Counted from the stretch's first letter, positions 10,748 through 21,965 are shown. The stretch: 38,246 nucleotides of DNA from Oehlia diaphana (GCA_003833135.1 QZLH01000768.1:9436-47681), one strand, 5' to 3'. Numbers and translations: made by a program. Notes: generated from the sequence alone by a model not told the origin.

Positions 10748-12841
10748 CGCTATAAACCATTTTCCATTTTCTTCAGGTTTTAGTAGAGAATAATAACGAC
10801 TTCTACCTATATTAATGATTACTCTGTAATAATGAAAAGAAAATTAGCAAAGCTGATAATTCACTAATTAACTAATATAATGAATATTAAACAAACCCAT
10901 GTAATAAATATTTATGGAAAATAAAGATTTATCTGTATCTTTTGATAAAAATTCTTCTAAATCAACTTCCATTGAATATTTAAAACGGTCATAGGTCTAA
11001 TATAATAATGTTAATGAGACAAAAAGATAATTTTGGCATTAAATATATTTATAAAATGCACTCCCGATTTGTCATATTCAAATCCTTCAAGTTGTAAGTG
11101 TAAGGCTGGAGGAAAACTTTCAAATATAATACCTTTTTTGGCATCCTTCATAATATTAAAATCGGTTATGAATTATCTTTAATTGAAGTAACCCCAAATA
11201 AAAAATTAGATAACATACTTGCAACCCATAACCTTCTGCTTGATATTTATCATCATCCTCTAGTGTTTACTCTTAAATATATTTTTTGAAACAATCTCTT
11301 AAAGTCTTACAACCCTTCTCATTTATTTGAATATCTACTAAATCATAAATAGTATAAATACTATTATCGAATAATCGAACATTTTACTATAATCTTCAAC
11401 ATGAGAAGACTCACAATTCACATTAATACATTTAATATATTTCTTTATTTTACCAATAAAAAAGTTTAGTAGTTGCACCATCAGCCTTTGAGTGTGCCCT
11501 AATAAGTAAACAATATAATCAATGTTATAACCATTAAAAAATTTAAATAGGATTATAATGAAACTACCTTTATTTTGAATTTCAGATTGACTTGCAATAT
11601 TTTGTTAAATCTTTGCATATCATATAAATCATATAGTATAAGAGAGCCAAATGAATCTGACCCAAAAGATTTTGTTAATTCCATTTTTTCAACCATAGTA
11701 TCAGACATCTTCAAATTGCAAAAAATTTGTCGTAATGCCAAGGGTACACTTTTTGTTGGCTGATCATCTTCTGTAGGAATTTGGTATATCACCTAGAATT
11801 TAGTAAAATGGATATTAAAATTTGAAACACTGTTTGATTAAAAATTAATTTTATTAAATAATTGCATAATAAATCAACCTTCCGGAAATAAGTTAAACAA
11901 TAAAGTAATTTTCAGTAATGAAATCATATAATTTATATAAAATATAGTGTCTTTGTTGTTCAATCCCACGTATCTCATTTCCATTTTTGAATCATAACTA
12001 AATGAAGATGCTACAGACAAAGTAGAAATATTGAAGGTCACCGTAAAAAGAATATTTGTGAATCAAGCCTAATAAACGAGGTTATTTATAAAATTAAACC
12101 ATAAAAAACCCGTAGGATCTTTCAATATTCATACAAATACCGTGATATTTGTTAAAATATTCTCAATTAACACACGTGTTCTGTTTTCACAAGGAATAAA
12201 TAATTTGCTTAAATCGTAAAATTGTTGGTACCCCAGTTTGTTTCATTGGCAGTGAATCGATGATGAGTTTCTAAAATTTGAAAATATCAACCAAAAATAG
12301 ATATAAAATGAAATAATTATCATAGTAATGTGTTTGTAAAGAGTTAAAAATTTAATTTTCATATTTTCATACATACGACGATAAATATATTGCGTTGGGT
12401 CTTCAGGATTCCACAAGACTAAGACAAATTGAACACAACCTTCCGGTGCACTATTAGGATCAGCAAGAACAAGATAAATAGAAACACTATCCTGATTATT
12501 GTAGAATAACACAATTTGCCCAAAAAAATTTGAATACTTAATTAAACATTTTTGTTATTTACTTTCTGCCAAAAATTATCAAAATTATCAAAATCATTAT
12601 AAATATTAAACCATACCATTTCCGATTTCCAGCTTCGAATTTGCATGCAGTGTATTATATTTTAAAGTCATCAATCTCATAACCTAGTTCGGGCATGATT
12701 TTATTTGCCATCGTCTCATCTGAAATATGAAAGTAAATTTAATTTAACACTTAATATTTCATATAAAATAATTCCAGCCAAAGGAGGAATATTGACGTCA
12801 TTAAATAATAAACAAAAATGTATTTGAAACATACAATCCAT

Positions 12842-13296
12842 GATGTGAAATAGTGTTATTATAATCACTATTGTAAATCAGCAATGACTTGTTAAACGTT
12901 TTCGTATGGTCGTTATTATTTAAAGCTATAATAAGTAAAACAAATGTTATTTTATTTTATCGAAAATTCTCTAATAAATGAAGTTGAATCACATATTGCA
13001 CGTGAAATGCAGATTTTATAAATACAGTAGTGTTAAACGATCAACACTTGTAGGTTCCTTTTTTTTGAGATACTGTACTACCGTATGTTGAATAAAATAT
13101 ACTTTTGAAAACATGTAATTTATCAGCTAGACTTTACATTTCTTATGATCTAATAATTCTTTTATTTATTACCTTTTTTATGTATATATCAAAAAGATTC
13201 GATTAAATTATTAGGCCACACAAATTCAATTATTCGGTTCACGTAACATTGGAATTTAAAATCGACCCAGAGATCCAGGGTTTAGGGTGTTACGAT
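12842..13296. other. Intergenic, upstream of the USP7-like pseudogene
   Basis: AT-rich with no recognisable gene. It would have held the promoter of the pseudogene. Confidence 0.4.
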
Positions 13297-13697
13297 AACA
13301 TGTAGTGTATGGATACCTATGTATGTAGGGTATGCAAAATTTGATTATATAGAAAACATGTAGCGTACGGTGAGCTATGTACGTACGTATAGTGGTCAAT
13401 GTATGGCAACGTCCGGTATACATCACCCTACAGTATACATCACCCCACCCTACAGTATGGTAAAAATGACCATACATACCGTACGTTGATCACTATACAG
13501 ACATACAGTACATAGGCCTCTATACATGACATGTTTCCGTCGTACCCGCAAAATTGATGCAAAATTTCACACGCGTTCCACATTGTTTATTATCAAATAA
13601 GGAAAGGCCTGGACCGTTCTATTCTGTACGATGTATGATCACGTGATCATTTACTATGTGATGTTTAACTATAATAGCCAACCATACACTACATGTT
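13297..13697. mobile_element. Inverted-repeat element rich in catgta/gtacgt palindromes (401 bp)
   Basis: A perfect 16-bp inverted pair, aacatgtagtgtatgg at 13297-13312 and its complement at 13682-13697, bounds the element. A related phrase, acatgtagcgtacgg, recurs at about 13353. A second inverted pairing links about 13375-13410 (ctatgtacgtac...tagtggtcaatg) with about 13460-13520. The phrase ccctacagtat is repeated at about 13428 and 13448. A perfect 16-bp palindrome, atgatcacgtgatcat, lies at 13635-13650. No clear target duplication is seen. Confidence 0.55.
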
Positions 13698-14426
13698 TAC
13701 TATGATCTCTTCTTTCATAAATAGGATTATATCCTGCGGAAGTTATTATAAAAGAATTCCGTTTGTGACATTTTTGATATTTGGAATAGGTTATTTTTGG
13801 TTTCACATATAAAAATATTTAAATATTTATTAAATTATGGGTGTCAAATTTTGCGTATTATTTGAAAATTAATTCAAGGGCATTAATCATAACATTCACT
13901 ATAATATGACAGGATGTCTAATTTATATTTTGAATATCGAACCGGCAAAAATAAATAATTTGATGTATGTAGGTATGTAGAGTCTTTTTTCACTACATGG
14001 TAAAAAATACTGCGCTTGTTGAAGATTGCATTTTGTTCTCTTTAAAAGGTTCACCAAGTTTTCCACTTCAACTCTTCGCGGTTTACAAAATTTTTAAGAG
14101 GAAAACAAATTTCGAAAAAAGTTCAAAATAAACCGCAGTTATTATAATTAAAGATTTATTAGAAGACATATACGAAATCATTAGGAAATAATGATTAATG
14201 AAAACTAATTTTATTACTTTGAGCCATCTTACCTTTAAATAAATCATTAACTTTTATTAATTCTGTACGAAATGAAAACTTGGATTTAAAAGAAAAAATC
14301 AATCATAAAAAAAATTCTACAATCCACGAATTTGTACTTTAACTGATAAAATAAATTAAATCTACATATATATATTATATAGTAATAATTTAAATGATAA
14401 ATATTTCAAGACTTATATTCGAAAAT
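13698..14426. other. AT-rich intergenic DNA
   Basis: No open frame, RNA gene or repeat boundary that I can support. Confidence 0.45.
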
Positions 14427-14437
14427 TAATCTACTTT

Positions 14438-14838
14438 AAGGTTGGTCGCCGTAAGTAATAATTACGGCATTTTCGGATTACAACCTGGGTTGCAATCCTA
14501 TTTCGGATTACGACTCGAAATTACGAAAATGCCGTATTAAAGTTGTAATACGAAATATGCTGGTTGTAATTTAGTTTCGTCAATTTTTTTTTTCGCGCTA
14601 TGTCACGTGACGTTACATTAATTTCCAAAAAAGGAAATTTTGTTCCAATAAATTTGAGACATGGGTTGCACAAGGTTACGCTAGTTTCCAAATAAGGAAA
14701 TTTTTTTGTTGATCATTACACCCATTTCGAATATTACACCCATTCCGAACATTACACCAATTACGGCAATTACGTACAACTTTATCGACATACGGTTACA
14801 ACCTTACAACCTGTTACAACTATTACGGAGACCAACCC
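14438..14838. mobile_element. MITE, 401 bp, with 11-bp target site duplication
   Basis: The element is flanked by identical 11-mers, taatctacttt at 14427-14437 and 14839-14849. Its ends are inverted: ggttggtcgccgtaa inward from 14440 and ggttggtctccgtaa inward from 14837, with one mismatch in 15. A subterminal inverted pair, acggcattttcg / cgaaaatgccgt, lies at about 14463-14545. The middle holds gtcacgtgac and two tttccaaa.aaggaaa stretches. There is no coding capacity. An 11-bp duplication points to a Mutator-like (MULE) source transposase, an inference from duplication length alone. Confidence 0.85.
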
Positions 14839-14849
14839 TAATCTACTTT

Positions 14850-15675
14850 GTAGTATAATCAGGGATCAACACTTGGTATTTTTATAGGTAAAATTCTCAC
14901 TTCTAGCTAAATTGAACATATGGTCTAAAACTAGGTGTTCGTAATTAATCGACCTATAAGTGTAAAGATCATGCTTAACGAGAAATCCTTCTAGAAATTC
15001 ATTAGAATAGAAAGTATATAAGTGTAACTAGTAGAAAAACAGAAACCGTTTAAGTCCTTCGCGTTGCATAACTCGCAAATGTTATGTGACCTACGTGTCA
15101 TTTATTTATTTGGGGTCAAATAGGTAGTGTTGCATAAATTGTGATACATATTCAAAAAAAGGAACGATTGTGACAGCTTTATATAAGGGGAGTAATGTAA
15201 ATTGACCTAAAATAGTAATTTTACGTTACTTACTTAGCCAATTTCCGTTACTTTTTTACTTACTACCTGCCGGAATTTTATTACTGTATGGTGACGTCAT
15301 GAAATACTGTACGTTTTAAAAAGCCAAAATTGATTTAAAACGTTTTTTGAACATTCGCGATAAATTTTATTAATAAGAGTGTCAATAAGGTTATTTGGCT
15401 TATATTAAGTCTAGTTTTATTTTGTATGTATTTTCTGTAATTTTTAGCGAGTTTTCACTAAAACTTTTTTTCTTGTGACACATATGTATATATGTTTATG
15501 TGTTTATAATCAACGACTCCCCAGTTTTTTTTTAACGCGATTTTCTATCCTTCACGCGGAATATTTTACTTAAGCATGATGTCTACATAATCAGCTTTCG
15601 TCCTCAAGGCTTTTTACGAAAAAGCCACAATTAGAGACTGCGTGTGTATGTATGGTAGAATATTACCGACCTAAA
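14850..15675. other. Intergenic DNA
   Basis: No gene recognised. A stretch at about 15195-15300 has several gttactt/ccgttac repeats and a tgacgtca site, but without a boundary. Confidence 0.35.
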
Positions 15676-15711
15676 TCAGAACAAAAAGATAGGAAAAAGA
15701 TTCTAGACACA

Positions 15712-15799
15712 TAAAAAAAGATCTTGAAGAAGTGGAAGTGTCTGATTCTTTTGACATGAATAAAAAAAGGAAAGCTAGAGAAATTCTTGATGATTGGAA
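15712..15799 (+). pseudogene. Possible orphan exon fragment
   Basis: A frame here reads KDLEEVEVSDSFDMNKKRKA and continues to ILDDWK, ending at a good donor (AAG then gtatgt at 15801). The peptide has the charged, coiled-coil-like look of real protein and is less AT-rich than the surroundings. No upstream or downstream exon joins it, and the next feature is an inverted-repeat element. It could be a stranded exon or chance. Confidence 0.25.
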
Positions 15800-15826
15800 G
15801 GTATGTTTATTAATGAGATAGTGGCT

Positions 15827-16004
15827 TAGCTTTGAACTGCTCATTTGGTTTGAATGAGTTAAGAACTTAGTCCAACAGTAATGAACTGCTCGTTTGACAC
15901 TTAGTGCAAGCTGGGACTGTTCGTCTCCAGTGATGAACTGCTCGTTCGACGCTTGGTGCAAGCTGGGACTGCTCGTCTGAAGGATAGTTCCTAGTTCAAA
16001 GCTA
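15827..16004. mobile_element. Small inverted-repeat element (178 bp) carrying a 52-bp tandem repeat
   Basis: The ends are a perfect 12-bp inverted pair, tagctttgaact at 15827-15838 and its complement at 15993-16004. Inside, a GC-richer 52-bp unit is repeated. No clear target duplication is visible. It may be a non-autonomous DNA element. Confidence 0.5.
15881..15984. repeat. 52-bp tandem repeat, two copies plus a diverged third
   Basis: Copies start at 15881 and 15933, both beginning atgaactgctcgtt and sharing gtgcaagctgggactg. The early differences are transitions (tttgacac versus ttcgacgc, cttagtg versus cttggtg, gttcg versus gctcg). A more diverged copy appears to start at about 15833 (gaactgctcatttg). 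Confidence 0.75.
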
Positions 16005-17417
16005 TATTATTATTGGAAATGATTGTTCTCGGGAAAGACTCTTAGTAATTATTAATTATATGTACGTATATACTAAATATATATTACGTTTTCAAAGAAT
16101 TGGGCTGCACAACAGAACCTTTAAAAACGACTCACTACAAAAAAATTAAATTTCATTCTATGGTAATATTCGATAACTAAGTATCCATTGTAATTTCGCA
16201 AAATAGACAAGTTATTCAAACTTCTTTAAAATGGTATTATTTAACCAGTATAAACAGAACTATATCAAAAATTTAGTGACATTACTTTGAATCAAAAACT
16301 CATTTTATTGATTAAATCAAACAAATTCAGTATATTACTTAGTTTACTATACTTGTATCAACCGTATATTAATTTATTGATTATATTACTGTAACCTTAT
16401 TGATAATTATTTCCTAAATTTATGATTGCTGAAAATTCATGTATGGATTGCAATTTTCTTGATAATATGGTTGCCATTAGAACTTTTGAGTAGAATAATT
16501 ATAACATATCTCATTTAATTTATGGCAACGCGTTTTAAAATTCTTGATTCAAGTTCTTTAGTTTCATTTTACCTCTTGCTTTTATACCTGCATGTAATTA
16601 ATTAATCAATCCTTAAATAAAATAAAATAAAATAAGTTCAAGTTTCATCATCGGTGCCATACTCCTGGTAAAATATCCAGAATCTTCAAATAAATTTTAT
16701 TCAAATAAAATAATCATTACAAATTACGTTTTTTGACTTAAACATTATAGTTTTGCTCTGCTCAAATTTGTGTATTTATACACATATATATACCAATGTG
16801 CAATCTTTGGAAGTAGCTGAAGGTAGCGAAATTTTAGATTCTGATAGTGCAAACACAATTTTATAAAATAAAAATGAAAAAAATAAAGTATAAAAGCATA
16901 AGTTTTATGTGGCTATACTAAGAAATTACAACATAAATGCTTCATTTAAATATTCTAAAATAAACGTAATCATTTCAACTACCTATAAAAAAAATTCTAA
17001 TAAATGATCATTTTTCTAGTTTTTATTCTGAAGAAACTCAGAACACGTACTTATTCATTTTTCTGAAAAAATTTTTATAGGCTAATACACCGACGCATTG
17101 GTTCATTTGCAATCATGTATTATTTATTTTTTTAATAATAACTACAGTATTTTTCATGATTAAATCATATTTGCAATTTTGCTAATGATAAATGAGTATT
17201 ATTTCATTTTGCAATAATTTGCTCAATTACAAACTGATTTTATTATGCAAAAGTAATTTTGCATGCTACTCTATAATCAGTGTTGAACAAATGAAAAGAA
17301 AAAAAATACTATAATTTAAATACTAATATCCTATTTATCAAACTTATTTGAAAATATAATAGTTTTGAATAATACTTATCTGCTATAAAAATAATGTATC
17401 TTAAGTAAATAAATCAT
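16005..17417. other. AT-rich intergenic DNA downstream of kinase gene B
   Basis: No gene, RNA or repeat boundary seen. A short aaaat/aaataa run lies near 16615-16635. Confidence 0.45.
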
Positions 17418-20376
17418 TTATTTTATCTCACAGGATAAACATTCAGAATTATTATCATTATATTTTGGAAGTTCTTTGGTAAAAGAATTAAGCAATCGGG
17501 ATATATAAATTGCTTGTGGATGAGTAGTTGATTGATCATTTTCATTTGATAATTGGTTAACTTTTCTGTACCCTTCCACCTCCTCAAATTGTCTTTTTAT
17601 TTCTTCATCATTTATTACTGCAGTTAAAATATTCCCTTTATACGACTTGTGAAATTGTAAAAATGATTCATATATTATAGTAGAATTTGGTCTATTTTTT
17701 GGATCTGGATCCCAACACTTTTTCATAAAGTCAATATAACATTTTGGTGCTTCTAGCTCGTTGATTTCAGGTCTAGTTCCATTGCATATTTCTAATGCTA
17801 AAATTCCATCATGAGCACGATTAGTAAAAGGTTGTCTCCCAGTTGCTGCAAAATACATAATCATACCAAAGCTGTATATATCTGCTGATTGACTATATGG
17901 CATTCCTCTTAGTACTTCTGGTGCAATATAGGGCATAACTCCATAAATCTTTGTTTTATCTGTATTATCAACTTCGCCACATAATCCCAAATCTGATATA
18001 AATATATTATCACCAAAAATGTTGATACTGTTTGTAAAAATCAATATATTTCCTGTATGTAAATCACGATGAAATATTTGTTTTAGATGAATCTCTTTAA
18101 GGCCATTACTGATATTAAGTAATGTAATTATTTTGGATAGCCAAGAAAAATTTTTAAAATTATTATTCATCCAGTTATTAAAATTTCCACCTTCTGCATA
18201 TTCAAGAACTATTATATATTCTTTTGTAATTGGATTTTGAGATAATCCATATATTTTTAGGATATTACTACCATGCTTATCTATTGAATATTCTTTGATC
18301 TATCAAATATAAAAAAATAAACATTATATATTAAAAAAGGATTTAAATTAAAAATTATAAATAATTCTCACCTCATTTAAAAATTCATTAGTAATATTTT
18401 GTGAATCATATAAGCATTTTAAAGCAACTTTTTTGTCAAAATTTCTTGCATATTTCTTTTCATTAGTATTATAGTATAAAGGACCACCCTCCCACATCGC
18501 TGAATACACTGTAGCAAAACCACCTTTATCTATCTCTTTAATATCACTAAACTGGTCATATGATATCCACTCAAATATAATGTCAAATGGGTTACTAATT
18601 TTTAATTGCATTTCTTGAATGAAATTATCAATTTTTTCATTCCCACTACTGCTGGTTTTTAAATAATATAATTGACATAATTTACACCATTTATAATAAA
18701 TATACATTTTATTACAGTTCTCACAATATTTTTCTAAATATTTGTTATTATAAATTAAAAGATAATCCTTTGAATCAAGATTTTGAGTTATTCCATATAT
18801 TTTAATAGAAACATTAGTAGTATTATGCTTATTTGATTGCTCTTCATTTATTGAATATTTTCTGGCCTATTAAAATTTAGAAATTATTATTATAAAAATA
18901 ATTCAAGAAATAAAGATATAAAGAAATTTACCTCATTCAAAAGTTCATCAGTATTTTGTAAATTATGTAAACATTTTAAAATGACATTAATATCTTGATG
19001 CCTATTGTATTTTTTAATATTTTTATCCCAATTTAATGGGCCATTCTTCCATTTTGCTGAATATAATGTAGAAAAGTCATCTTTATTTACTTTATTAATG
19101 TTGAAAAATTGATTATATGGTATCCACTCAAATATTGCGTCTGATGAGTTATTAATCTCGGATTGCTTTTCTTGAATAAAATTATCAATTGTTTCATTAC
19201 CACTGGTCTTTTTTAAATCTTCCATTTGACATGATTTACACCATTTAGAATTTTCATGCAAATATATATTATTACATTTAATACAACATTTTGTAAAATA
19301 ATCTAAATGGTTTAAAATCATAATATAATTATTCGTATCTGAATTTTGAGATATTCCATATATTTTAAGATTGATTGAACGTACTTTAACCTATTAAGTA
19401 TAATAAAAAATTATTATTGCATTAAAAATAAACTTAGTTTATAGGAAATTTATACCTCATTTAGAAATTCTTCAATATTTTGTAAATTATTTAAATATTT
19501 CAAAACAACTTTGTCATTTTGATATTTTTTGTATTCTTTATTATACCTATCCCAATCTAATGGACCATTCTTCCATTTTGCTGAACATATTGTAGACAAG
19601 TTATCATTATTTATTTCATTAATGTTAGAAAATTGATCATATGGTATCCACTTAAGTATTGTACTCTGTGAGCTATCAATTTCCAATTGTTTTTCTTGAA
19701 TAAAATTATCTATTTTTTCATTTCCGCTAGTCCAATTTATAAAATTTTTTCTTAAATTGTTTGTTTGACATTGTTTGCACCATTTATCACTTACATCACC
19801 TGTATAACCTTTATTGCATTTTTTACAATAATCTTGTAATGCCATAATATACTCTTCACTATTTGGATTTTGAGATATTCCATATACTACCATATTGATT
19901 GAATGTACCTTAACCTATTAAGTAAAATAAATAAATTACTATTGCATATTTGTATTAAAAACTATTTAAGTTTATAGAAAACTTCATACCTCATTTAGAA
20001 ATTCTTCAATATTTTGTAAATTATGTAAATATTTCAAAACAACTTCTTCATCACGATAATTATTGTATTTTGTACTATACTTATCCCAATATAATAGACC
20101 ATTCTTCCATAGTATTGCTGAATATACTGTAGACAAGTCATCATTATTTATTTTATTAATGTCATAAAGTTGATCATATGATATCCACTCAAGTATTGTA
20201 CTATGTGGGCTATTAATTTCCAATTGCTTGTATTGAATAAAATTATCTATTTTTTCATTTCCACTAGTCCAATTTATAAACTTTTTTTTCAAATCTTTTA
20301 TTTGGCATTGTTTACACCAATTAAAGTCTATATCTGTGTTTAATTCATCACATTTTATACATTTATCATATGACAT
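17418..20376 (-). CDS. Kinase gene B: four Cys4/N-lobe modules plus one TKL C-lobe (893 aa model)
   Basis: Minus-strand exons in order: 19990-20376, 19456-19914, 18932-19390, 18372-18866 and 17418-18299. All junctions are phase 0 with GT..AG introns of 65-75 nt. Exons 1-4 are Cys4 + N-lobe units; exon 5 is beta4-beta5 and the C-lobe. The last unit has DKGGFATV (first loop Gly replaced by Asp) and VALK (Lys about 585). The C-lobe has HRDLHTGN (Asp about 679), ISDLG for DFG (Asp about 703), a normal APEV, and a conserved KKCWDPDPKNRP segment. The tail ends SRLLNSF...ECLSCEIK, matching gene A. The start is the first in-frame ATG (MSYDKC). The frame is open 72 nt further up without an ATG, and that part reads NLQYII, like the beta5 lead-in of an internal unit, so an upstream exon is possible. 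The likely role is cytosolic signalling; the substrate is unknown. Confidence 0.83.
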
Positions 20377-20448
20377 AATGATGTATTGTAAATTTGTAAT
20401 ACTATTAAATGAAGGCTGAAAATGAAACAACAATGGAATAACGTTCAA
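18372..20448 (-). repeat. Coding tandem array B: four Cys4 + N-lobe units with a 524-bp period
   Basis: Exon 2, 3 and 4 starts are 19914, 19390 and 18866, exactly 524 bp apart. Exons 2 and 3 are both 459 nt and the introns after them both 65 nt. Units 1 and 2 share NLQNIEEFLNEV, and units 1-3 share the loop variants NNDDLST, NNDNLST and NKDDFST. All four keep C-x2-C...W-C-x2-C, the beta3 lysine and the FLNEV/LLNEV glutamate. Only unit 4 keeps GGFATV. Confidence 0.85.
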
Positions 20449-21069
20449 TAATGAAAACTATAAACAGAAAATATTGAAGGCGCAGTAGATTTTAACTTAG
20501 CAAATTGAAGAAACAATTATTGAAATAGACGAAATAAAAGTGTTTAAATTTGCCGCATTATTTGTTGCACGAATTTTTTAAATGTTTATCATGTTTATCT
20601 CTAAATAAATTTGTGTACATTTTTGTGTAAATTAGATCGGCATAAATTTAATATTACCTCCACGCATAATGCTGGCAAGCATTATCCCATATAAAAAATT
20701 TTAAGAAAAATTATCACGTATCTGAGTTTTTTGGAATGAAAATTAGAAAAATGATCATTTATCGAAGTTTTTTCCAGATTTTTTTTTTATAGGGATCCAA
20801 AAAAGTAAAAATCTATTAAAATCATATAAAGCTGTATTCTGTTGTCTGTACTACCCGTACATCAGAAAGAAATACATACTTAACAAAGAAAAAATAATAT
20901 AATAAATAATATGACATATTTAAGAGAAGAGTATGAGTTTTGTTTCCAGCTTTTTTCAAAAGGATGCAATATATCATACTCAGTTCAAAAAAATATTTTT
21001 GATAAATTAATTGTGCAAGCATACGATTGCTGATTTTTTTGTCAATAAATTAATTATTGTCATTGACAA
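20449..21069. other. Intergenic, upstream of kinase gene B
   Basis: AT-rich. A 66-codon frame at about 20822-21022 (-) lacks an ATG start and any family signature, so I do not call it. The region includes the presumed promoter of kinase gene B. Confidence 0.4.
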
Positions 21070-21965
21070 GATGTACAGTAAGCGAAATGATAAGTTCTAG
21101 CCAATGCGTATATCCAACACTGTATACATCAGATTTTTTGTTAAAATTCATAACCTTGATCATTCAACTTTTTTGAGTCAATAAAAGGTATTACACTGAA
21201 TATTTTGATGTATTACTTGATGTTGGTAATCCAAAGTCAGCCAACTTTATTTTTTTCTGATGTATAAGTACATTATCAGCATGCTATATTACGCAAGAAA
21301 TAAAATTATTCAACACATTTAACAAAAATTTAGACATGATGAAAAAGTAGATTATTACTAAGACACGATGAATAATATCACGTTCGTGTAAAAATGCTAC
21401 TGCATTTGCTAGCTGATATTTTTCGTTCCAATCTAGCTTGTTAAATCGCTTGCTTAAGTAAGTTTTTAATGTACTATTACAGCGTATTCTCAAACTAGCA
21501 AATATTTTTTTTCTAAATATAACATATTAAATAAAAACGAACGATTAAACATACAATGTCTAGTATCTCTTACTTATCAATATTACTTTACTTCCAGTTT
21601 CTATTTTTGTGATGCCATAAAATCGTAAAATATTTTCATTGACAATCGATTATTTATGTAATTTTATCTATAAAAGAATTTTATAAAATAATATTAATAA
21701 AATTAAGACAATATTAATTTAATATAAATTACATGTCTCATTAATAATTCTTTAAGCGTTGTTTGCAAAATTAATTCATTTTATATACTATATGGCTTCC
21801 ATATGAACCATTTTCCAACAGTTTAAAATTCTTAAATTCTGAGTAATTGTAGTAGTTGATGTATTTGTCGTTAATTGATTTCTCTAACCTATTTATATAA
21901 ATATTTGATTCCTTAAGATCGCTTCTTTTGACATTCTTATATTCTTTTATCAGAGTTTGTTGTAA
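21070..21965 (-). pseudogene. TKL kinase pseudogene (Sel1-kinase type)
   Basis: Three degraded kinase pieces follow one another on the minus strand. At about 21770-21960 an N-lobe piece reads NDKYINYYNYSEFKNF and then a ruined loop (LENGSYGS). At about 21365-21485 a mid-domain piece reads [17 protein letters not shown] and [13 protein letters not shown], but the catalytic HRD is HRV (GTC at 21362-21364). At about 21190-21285 the next exon reads ADNVLIHQ and KLADFGL, followed by a stop. At about 21075-21190 frameshifted remains read DSKKLNDQ and KSDVYSVG. The intact relative at 30735-32739 has the same exon order. The beta3 segment with the VALK lysine is missing. It is clearly dead. Confidence 0.8.

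Larger units (their letters stand above)
9092..12841 (-). pseudogene. Truncated USP7/Ubp15-like pseudogene (exons 1-12 equivalents)
   Basis: Exon by exon this matches the USP7-like gene at 23666-28694, but only its first twelve exons, ending at 9092 where exon 12 would splice on. The same 7-nt first exon (ATG GAT T) is at 12835-12841. Lesions: a deletion and frameshift in the MATH-domain exon (about 12620-12720); the acceptor before exon 3 changed from AG to GG at 12520-12521; an in-frame TGA at 12129-12131 where the paralogue has CGA; frameshifted catalytic Cys box at about 11965; and a deletion plus frameshift in the last exon (9092-9227). Exon 6 equivalent (11568-11792) is still open (75 codons, IYQIPTEDD and TKSFG motifs). 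The MATH piece at 12375-12520 still reads SVSIYLVLADPN and WNPEDPTQYI. The cysteine position reads NKDTIFYIN rather than NQGATCYMN. Confidence 0.85.

Noticed and set aside
13256..13477. 73-codon Tyr/His/Thr-rich frame on the minus strand
   Set aside because: It lies within the palindromic repeat element and reflects its tacgta/catgta words.
15671..15961. 96-codon frame on the minus strand
   Set aside because: It crosses an inverted-repeat end and the 52-bp tandem repeat and has no domain signature.
15881..15984. CRISPR-like repeat
   Set aside because: Only two similar adjacent 52-bp copies with no spacers, in a eukaryotic genome.
20377..20448. Upstream extension of kinase gene B exon 1
   Set aside because: The frame is open but has no ATG before 20376 and is preceded by a stop. 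It resembles the lead-in of an internal unit and may be a relic or part of an unseen spliced exon.
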